From the NCBI RefSeq assembly GCF_003788695.1, contig NZ_RARA01000022.1, positions 6,390 to 17,920 on the forward strand: a DNA stretch of 11,531 nucleotides, in the 5' to 3' direction. This document shows, piece by piece, positions 6,746 through 11,531 of this stretch. How positions within the stretch are numbered: the first letter of the stretch is position 1; each line of letters begins with the position of its first letter. The translations under genes and the position numbers were made by a program. This DNA is from Candidatus Cardinium hertigii. Lineage in GTDB: Bacteria; Bacteroidota; Bacteroidia; Cytophagales_A; Amoebophilaceae. The notes below the pieces were generated by a model. That model did no database searches. It was not told the origin of the DNA and saw only the letters and a program-made list of their open reading frames with translations.

Positions 6746-7064
6746 ATACAATCCAATAAACAAGTAAAAACAGTAACGATCTGTTTTTATTATAGGTTAT
6801 TTTTGCCATAAAGCCAAGGATATGGTTATATTTTGTATAAAAAGCACATTTTTGTCATTTATATGCGTATAGTACCATTTGCTTTTTTGAGATAATCTGT
6901 TTGATTATATGGATTCGCAGGATATTTGCCAAAAATGCACTGTAGATTATGTATACAGCAGATAATAAATTTGAAAAATGTCCCTTTTTTATTAAATTGA
7001 TAAAATTATTGTATTATTAATAATTTTAATTAAAATTAAATTAAAAATTAAACCTAAAACTAAA
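6746..7064. promoter_or_regulatory. Divergent intergenic region between the symporter gene and the lipoprotein gene
   Basis: About 320 bases with no gene must carry both divergent promoters. On the + strand, TAAATTTG at 6966-6973 fits the Bacteroidota -7 consensus TAnnTTTG, but no TTTG stands at the expected distance upstream, so it is only a weak candidate. The last 50 bases before 7065 are almost pure A/T and include the palindromes ATTATTAATAAT (7013-7024) and AATTTTAATTAAAATT (7022-7037). No Shine-Dalgarno sequence precedes ATG 7065, which is normal for this phylum. Confidence 0.35.
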
Positions 7065-8018
7065 ATGTTATATAATTACCGCATTATTCGGCAGCTATTT
7101 TTCTTTTTACTTCTATTAAGTAACACGGCTTGTGGTAACGGTAAAGGAAGTAAAAATTCTATGCAGGATCAGGATATACCACAAGAAAGAAAGCAACCTG
7201 ATACAGATTTACCGTCAACTAGCTCTGTTACAGAGGAGTTGTATACGGAGCAAAAAGCAGATAAGCTTTTTTTTGTAATGGAACGTCTTAGTGAGGATAA
7301 CGAGTCATTCTGGTATCAATTTATAACAGCTAATAAGGAATGTATTCGTAAGTATGGTAATGAATATAGCGTGGATGGTGGGAAGTATTCCCTTTTAAGG
7401 TCTCAAAATGCGTTGGATATATTTAAGGAAATTTTTCTACTAAGAAATAGAAGAAATCAATCGGATGAATTTTGGATTGCTTATATTACCATTCAACCTG
7501 TTTCTAAGGCAAAAACGGTTGCATATAAAGATATAGAGATGGCCATGTTGGTAGGGACTGCTGGTGATTTACCTTTTACAAGCCACCAAGGTATTTTTCG
7601 AACTCCTAAGTTTATCATAAATATGATATATAAAGAAAACAAGAACCATATGCACAAAAATATCTCTGTAGCTTTCCATGCCTTTGCTGCACGTACCATG
7701 TTAAAATTGCATCCAGAGAAGGTATATATGATTAATACACCAGCCAAAGAAATGCGTGAGATATTGATCAAGGCGTTACCAGCAGAAACTATTTCTGTAG
7801 AAGATACTATATACAATACAGACTTGGTAGAAGAACATCTTCCTGTTCGTAGTGTTCGTATCAAGAAAATAGATAAAAAAGGTGGTATAACTATTTTAGA
7901 TAAAAATGGGCATTCGGAGATAGGCCACCTTAGTGCAGAGAGAAAAAAAGAATGGTTTCGTGATATGGGTGTGCCCTATGTTGCCATTGACCTTAATGCC
8001 CTAAGCAAGACTGCTTAA
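7065..8018 (+). CDS. Putative lipoprotein of unknown function
   Basis: A 317-residue protein that I do not recognise. The N-terminus has a positively charged start (residues 1-9), a hydrophobic core LFFFLLLLSN (11-20) and Cys23 in LSNTAC-G, a plausible though relaxed lipobox. This suggests export and lipid anchoring. A Ser/Lys/Asp/Gln-rich linker follows (24-60), then a folded-looking region (~65-317). Within it, VAFHAFAARTMLKLHPEKVYMINTPAKEMREIL (202-234, given here as a landmark) is an Ala-rich helix, then a YMINTPA strand-turn and another helix. No catalytic motif is clear. The gene is divergent from the symporter gene and has its own terminator, so it seems monocistronic. No domain is assigned; a role in host interaction is possible but only a guess. 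Confidence 0.75.
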   Translation: MLYNYRIIRQLFFFLLLLSNTACGNGKGSKNSMQDQDIPQERKQPDTDLPSTSSVTEELYTEQKADKLFFVMERLSEDNESFWYQFITANKECIRKYGNEYSVDGGKYSLLRSQNALDIFKEIFLLRNRRNQSDEFWIAYITIQPVSKAKTVAYKDIEMAMLVGTAGDLPFTSHQGIFRTPKFIINMIYKENKNHMHKNISVAFHAFAARTMLKLHPEKVYMINTPAKEMREILIKALPAETISVEDTIYNTDLVEEHLPVRSVRIKKIDKKGGITILDKNGHSEIGHLSAERKKEWFRDMGVPYVAIDLNALSKTA

Positions 8019-8035
8019 TGAATAGACTTGCTTTT
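8004..8035 (+). terminator. Intrinsic terminator overlapping the end of the lipoprotein gene
   Basis: AGCAAGACT (8004-8012) pairs with AGACTTGCT (8024-8032) with one central A-A mismatch around an 11-nt loop, followed by TTTT. The left arm is inside the last codons and the stop codon (8016-8018) is in the loop. Confidence 0.55.
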
Positions 8036-8395
8036 GCCATTTGCCTGCTTTCTATTTGATATAATTTTTTTTCAGATAGCGTGCCAGCTGTCTTGGGCTC
8101 TTTCCCATGCGATCCATTCTATTGTGTTTTGGTTTAATTCTATACCATGCCCTTAATTGGGCTTTCCATAATAGTATTTTCCCAAATTTATACAACTTGT
8201 TTAGAAAGTTGCGGATGCTTTTACTTAAAGAGACAATTTTCCTTTTCTTTCTAAGCTTTTTACTCTATGATAATCAATATAAAATCTCATTAGATAGACC
8301 TTGGGCCCTGTTAGATATTTTCATAGCTGCTACTAGACCTAGATGGTCTAATACTTTACTGCCTAATATATTCGATGGCCAAACATTCTTTTTTC
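8019..8395. other. Relic region between the lipoprotein gene and the symporter fragment
   Basis: No convincing gene. On the minus strand a 70-codon stretch is open (8052-8264; Lys/Arg-rich, for example GKILLWKAQLRAWYRIKPKH) but it has no early ATG. The matching plus-strand frame (from 8107) is Phe/Leu-rich, as the antisense of a Lys-rich sequence would be, and later runs antisense through the symporter relic. Another minus-strand stretch at about 8320-8360 reads VLDHLGLVAAM, which resembles the start of IS1634-type transposases. Overall it looks like joined fragments of decayed genes and IS. Confidence 0.4.
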
Positions 8396-8770
8396 TGTGT
8401 ATAAGCTTGCCTAATCTGCTTAAGTGTATCATCTGGCTTGCCCAGCCGGTACCGGGTGGCTGAGGCAGTAGGTAATGTGCAGCTAGCATAGCTAAACCAT
8501 TGGCCAGCATAGCAACAAATGCACCATCTATTTCTGTTTTTGGTTCAATCCATTGGTTCCAAGCTATAATGGTTACTATACCGGTAGCCATACCAATTAA
8601 AGCCGTACGCCCACTACCCCGAAATCCCAAAACAGCTAAAACAAAGGGAGCGGTTATAATCGGTACGGTAAAAGCAAAAAATAATTTAAGTAAATCTAAT
8701 AAATCATTGCGGTAAAAAACTAATACCATAGCGCATAAGCCTACCACTAGGGAAGTCAATTTACCAGTTA
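8396..8770 (-). pseudogene. Truncated, frameshifted fragment of a symporter gene copy
   Basis: The minus strand encodes a sequence closely similar to residues ~374-495 of the intact symporter protein, for example LLKLFFAFTVPIITAPFVLA and GFRGSGRTALIGMATGIVTI. This is the last part of the SSS domain. Residues 1-373 and everything after the linker are missing. After PGTGW the frame shifts: the intact gene has ATAGAG where this copy has GCAAG (one base lost), and the homologous PDD-LKQIRQA continues in the next frame. The intact gene's CGTAGAAAAGAAGC region is shortened beyond that, and similarity ends near 8396. The right boundary is only ~13 bp from the mltG stop codon. Codon-level differences from the intact gene are scattered, including many silent ones, so this copy is older or derived from another paralogue. 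Confidence 0.88.
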
Positions 8771-8782
8771 TAAATAAGATAA

Positions 8783-9850
8783 TCAGCGCATAATTTTTAG
8801 TGCATTGAGCACCCTTCTATATTTATTGGCATTGTTTACATGCGTTTTATAATTATTTGTAAAGTAATGTAGTCCTGAAAAGTCTTCCTTTGCTGAAAAG
8901 AAAAGGTAATCATGTTGTATATAATTTAAAACGGCATCAATCATATGCACGCTGGGTAAAGCAATAGGCCCAGAAGGAAGCTCTTTTTTACGATACTGAT
9001 TTATATAGATATAGGTATCATTTTTCAGTACCCTTTTAGCTACAATTCCTTTTTCTTTTAACGCATAAATAAGAACTGGACAGGATTGCAGCGGCATCTT
9101 ACGCTTAAGTCTATTCACATAGACACCTGCAATAATAGCTGCTTCCTGCTGATCATTTGTTTCTGATTGTACAATAGAAGCTAAAATAGAAACGGAAATA
9201 GGACTTAATTGCATTTTTGCTGCTTTCTCGAGCCGCGTAGCATTCCAAAAACGTTTATAATTAGAATATATTTTATACAATAACTGCTCTGCGGTAATAG
9301 TCCAGTACACTTCATAGCTATCTGGAATAAACATGGTTAAGATATTTTCTGCAGAAAACCCATAGTTCAATAATTGCTTAGCATCATTGAGCAAATGTAA
9401 TAGTTCTTCCTGCGGTATGCCTATACGCTTGACCAGCTGCGCTACCAAATCTTCTTTATTGGTTGCAGTAGAAAAAGTAATCTTTACGGGATATTGCATA
9501 GCACCACGTAACATTTTAACCAATTGCCAATTATTCATATTGCTAATCAGCTGATACTGTCCTGGAGCGTACTGGGGTTTATATCTCAATATATATGCAG
9601 TCCATAAAAAAGTAGTTGCATTTTTTATATATCCTGCCTTTTTTAACTGCGTGGTGAGCTGATCAAGCGTACATGCCCTTGGAATAATGAGCAAACGATC
9701 TGGCTGGCCTAAAAGAATGTTAGCCCGATAACATATGCCATACCAGGTAGAGCAAACCAAAAAACTAAAAATAAGTAACCAGCAACCCTTTTTTTGTGTG
9801 CTTTTAAAAAAAATACGACTAGATATATAATCTAAGGCGTGTCCAGCCAT
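8783..9850 (-). CDS. mltG: Endolytic murein transglycosylase MltG (YceG-like)
   Basis: MltG cleaves nascent glycan strands in the periplasmic face of the inner membrane and is thought to end glycan polymerisation. The 355-residue protein has a short cytoplasmic N-terminus, one membrane segment (~24-42, CWLLIFSFLVCSTWYGICY) and an extracytoplasmic region. A LysM-like part is followed by the YceG domain with FIPDSYEVYW, ASIVQSETND (containing the conserved catalytic Glu), GVYVNRLKRKMPLQ, LPSGPIALPS and HDYLFFSAKEDFSGLHYF, the expected order. One oddity is LQSCPV where the family usually has LQxDPT. ATG at 9848-9850 is the natural start and TGA at 8783-8785 the stop. The gene is divergent from mutL. 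Its presence implies that some peptidoglycan is still made, notable for an intracellular symbiont. Confidence 0.93.
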   Translation of the reverse strand: MAGHALDYISSRIFFKSTQKKGCWLLIFSFLVCSTWYGICYRANILLGQPDRLLIIPRACTLDQLTTQLKKAGYIKNATTFLWTAYILRYKPQYAPGQYQLISNMNNWQLVKMLRGAMQYPVKITFSTATNKEDLVAQLVKRIGIPQEELLHLLNDAKQLLNYGFSAENILTMFIPDSYEVYWTITAEQLLYKIYSNYKRFWNATRLEKAAKMQLSPISVSILASIVQSETNDQQEAAIIAGVYVNRLKRKMPLQSCPVLIYALKEKGIVAKRVLKNDTYIYINQYRKKELPSGPIALPSVHMIDAVLNYIQHDYLFFSAKEDFSGLHYFTNNYKTHVNNANKYRRVLNALKIMR

Positions 9851-9977
9851 AGTTTCTCAATGTGTTAGATGAACGTTAGATGCATGCGCAGTAGACCAGT
9901 TTAGTACGTTTTTGCAATTGTTGCAACATAATGATCACTTTCGCGTAAACTTTTTTTATTAAATTTAACGAAAAGTC

Positions 9978-9995
9978 TAGTTATTCTAATAACTA
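9978..9995. promoter_or_regulatory. Perfect palindrome just upstream of mutL
   Basis: TAGTTATTCTAATAACTA is an 8-bp perfect inverted repeat with a 2-base spacer, ending 13 bases before the mutL ATG. The rest of the 158-base mltG-mutL gap shows two TTGCAA sites in TTGCAATTGTTGCAA (9914-9928) but no clear promoter consensus for either gene. The palindrome could be an operator or chance; a 2-base loop is too tight for a stable RNA hairpin. Confidence 0.3.
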
Positions 9996-10008
9996 TAGCA
10001 TTATTATA

Positions 10009-11531
10009 ATGAATACAATTCGTCTTTTACCTGATTTACTGGTTAATCAAATAGCAGCTGGAGAAGTTGTACAACGGCCTGCTTCTATAGTAAAGGAATT
10101 ACTGGATAATGCCATAGATGCAGCTAGCAAAACCATAACAATTATTATAAAAGATGCTGGTAAGCAGCTTATTAAAGTTATTGACGATGGGGTAGGTATG
10201 AGTGAAACAGATGCGTTGATGTGTTTTAAAAAGCACGCAACTTCTAAGATTGCTACTACAGCGGATTTATGCAAAATACAGACCATGGGTTTTAGAGGAG
10301 AGGCAATGGCTTCTATTGCAGCTGTAGCACAGGTTGAAATGGAAACCTGTTTGCATGAAGCATCTATTGGCATTGCTATTACTATAGAAGGATCTAAGGT
10401 AAAAAAGCAAGAAGCGATTGCTCCCTCACCTGGAACAAGGGTAAGTGTTAAAAATCTATTTTATAACGTTCCAGCACGAAGAAATTTTTTAAAATCTAAT
10501 GCAGTAGAATTCAAACATATTCTAGAGGAAGTGCAACGTGCAGCACTTGCTAGGTCGGATATTGGATTTATCCTTTATCACAATGATACGGAAGTATACA
10601 AGCTACCAGCAGCAAAAGTAAGCCATAGAATTGTACATTTGTTTGGAGATAGCTATAAAAAACAACTTATCCCTTGTAAAGAAACCACTGATATCATAAC
10701 CATAGAAGGCTATATAGGTAAACCAGAACAGGCAAAAAAAACAAGGGGAGAGCAGTTTTTATTTGTAAATCAGCGTTTTGTAAAAAGTCCATTTTTGCAT
10801 CATGCGATTAAAAATGCTTACGGTAAGCTTTTACCAGCCGATAGCTTTCATGTTTATGTTCTCTACCTTACCATCGATCCTAAGTTGATCGACATAAATG
10901 TACATCCTACCAAAACAGAAATCAAATTTCAAGATGAAAGAACGATTTATGCTATACTTCAAGCCGTAGTTAAAAGAAGTTTAGCCACCCATCATGTGGG
11001 CGATTCTTTAGATTTTGAGCAGAATACTAATTTTTCTGCGTTGCAGTTTACCACTCCTGTTGCTATAAAAACGCATATAAAACCGCATTCTTTCCATTCA
11101 GAAATGGAAAGAAATTATACACAGTTTAAAACAGATCGTTCTGTTTCATCTTTGATTCCGCCTAAAAATTGGCAAGATCTATTTACAGATAGCCCAGCAG
11201 CTACACCATCTTTACTAGAAAAACCCGTTGAAGCGTTTCACCATAAAAATGCAACAGGGCAAGCGGTACAATTATATGCCAGCTATATTATTACACAAAT
11301 ACAGTCTGGTGCGCTTTTAATTGATCAGCAAGCAGCCCATGAACGTGTACTATATGATAAGTTTCGCAACCATTTACAAAATAGAAGTGGTGCATCACAG
11401 CAGTTGCTTATGCCCGAACATCTGGTTTTAAATCCTGTAGACTACATGATGGTATTAGAAAATGAAGCCATATTGCGTTCGTTGGGATTTGTTATACATC
11501 CCTTTGGGGAATCTACCATTATTATCCATGG
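10009..11531 (+). CDS. mutL: DNA mismatch repair protein MutL (5' part, cut by window end)
   Basis: MutL couples MutS mismatch recognition to strand removal. ATG at 10009-10011 starts a frame open to the window end, 507 codons visible. The N-terminal GHKL ATPase is complete: QIAAGEVVQRP (14-24), KELLDNAIDA with the catalytic Glu30 and Mg-binding Asn34, DDGVGM (59-64), the HATSKI motif, GFRGEAMASI, GTRVSVKNLFYNVPAR and NVHPTKTEIKF. A polar linker follows, then the C-terminal dimerisation domain begins at about residue 425 (VQLYASYIITQIQSGALLID). The metal-binding motif usually written DQHA(X)2E(X)4E reads D439-QQAAHERVLY-D450 here, so His is Gln and the last Glu is Asp. The remaining C-terminal motifs are outside the window. 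ATPase function looks intact; endonuclease activity cannot be judged from this part. Confidence 0.96.
   Translation, partial: MNTIRLLPDLLVNQIAAGEVVQRPASIVKELLDNAIDAASKTITIIIKDAGKQLIKVIDDGVGMSETDALMCFKKHATSKIATTADLCKIQTMGFRGEAMASIAAVAQVEMETCLHEASIGIAITIEGSKVKKQEAIAPSPGTRVSVKNLFYNVPARRNFLKSNAVEFKHILEEVQRAALARSDIGFILYHNDTEVYKLPAAKVSHRIVHLFGDSYKKQLIPCKETTDIITIEGYIGKPEQAKKTRGEQFLFVNQRFVKSPFLHHAIKNAYGKLLPADSFHVYVLYLTIDPKLIDINVHPTKTEIKFQDERTIYAILQAVVKRSLATHHVGDSLDFEQNTNFSALQFTTPVAIKTHIKPHSFHSEMERNYTQFKTDRSVSSLIPPKNWQDLFTDSPAATPSLLEKPVEAFHHKNATGQAVQLYASYIITQIQSGALLIDQQAAHERVLYDKFRNHLQNRSGASQQLLMPEHLVLNPVDYMMVLENEAILRSLGFVIHPFGESTIIIH

Noticed and set aside
3224..6763. Upstream TTG start for the symporter gene
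   Set aside because: ATG at 6743-6745 is six codons in, still leaves the first membrane segment complete and is the more usual start; the TTG remains possible.
7493..7864. 123-codon minus-strand frame
   Set aside because: It lies entirely antisense within the lipoprotein gene, which has a start, export signal and terminator in the other direction.
8107..8463. 118-codon plus-strand frame, Phe/Leu-rich at its start
   Set aside because: The second part is antisense to the symporter relic, and the hydrophobic first part is what the antisense of a Lys-rich minus-strand sequence gives.
10047..10373. 108-codon minus-strand frame
   Set aside because: It is a shadow of the MutL ATPase domain, whose motifs are unmistakable on the plus strand.

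Overview
The window looks like a piece of an AT-rich, decaying genome from an intracellular Bacteroidota symbiont of the Cardinium/Amoebophilus type. This is inferred from four things: the Bacteroidota character of MutL and MltG; weak or absent Shine-Dalgarno sequences; several copies of one symporter/sensor-like gene in different stages of decay; and a high density of insertion-sequence remnants and hairpin repeats around a few housekeeping genes. I could not run a database search, so the taxon is a judgement. No rRNA, tRNA or CRISPR array was recognised.

Layout, left to right. Positions 1-232 (+) are the tail of a degenerate copy of the large symporter gene, carrying a stop codon and an exact in-frame 609-codon deletion. 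Positions 282-470 hold a tiny reading frame split by a 92-bp IS-derived element (347-438) with 19-bp inverted repeats and a 10-bp target duplication. A hairpin repeat block follows (498-629), then gpsA (886-1887, -), which is intact. Positions 1888-2558 are non-coding and dense in repeats, including a palindromic element of about 133 bp (2288-2420). Positions 2559-2992 are the 3' end of an IS4-family element whose transposase is cut by a second, 169-bp element with perfect 19-bp inverted repeats (2993-3161). This IS nest lies between two inverted ~50-bp hairpin repeats (2441-2490 and 3175-3223); the right one is the terminator of the next gene.

Positions 3224-6745 (-) encode the main gene, a protein of about 1173 residues. 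It has a sodium:solute symporter domain, a second membrane block, a degenerate histidine-kinase ATPase domain and a C-terminal domain that resembles the RelA/SpoT HD hydrolase with its catalytic residues replaced. A short divergent intergenic region separates it from a lipoprotein of unknown function (7065-8018, +). Positions 8019-8770 are relics, mainly a third, truncated and frameshifted symporter copy. mltG (8783-9850, -) and mutL (10009-11531, +, cut by the window end) are divergent housekeeping genes.

The genes do not form one pathway. gpsA supplies glycerol-3-phosphate for phospholipid, MltG acts in peptidoglycan synthesis and MutL in mismatch repair. The most interesting items are the four-part symporter fusion with two apparently dead signalling domains, its two decayed copies, and the small non-autonomous elements with clear ends.
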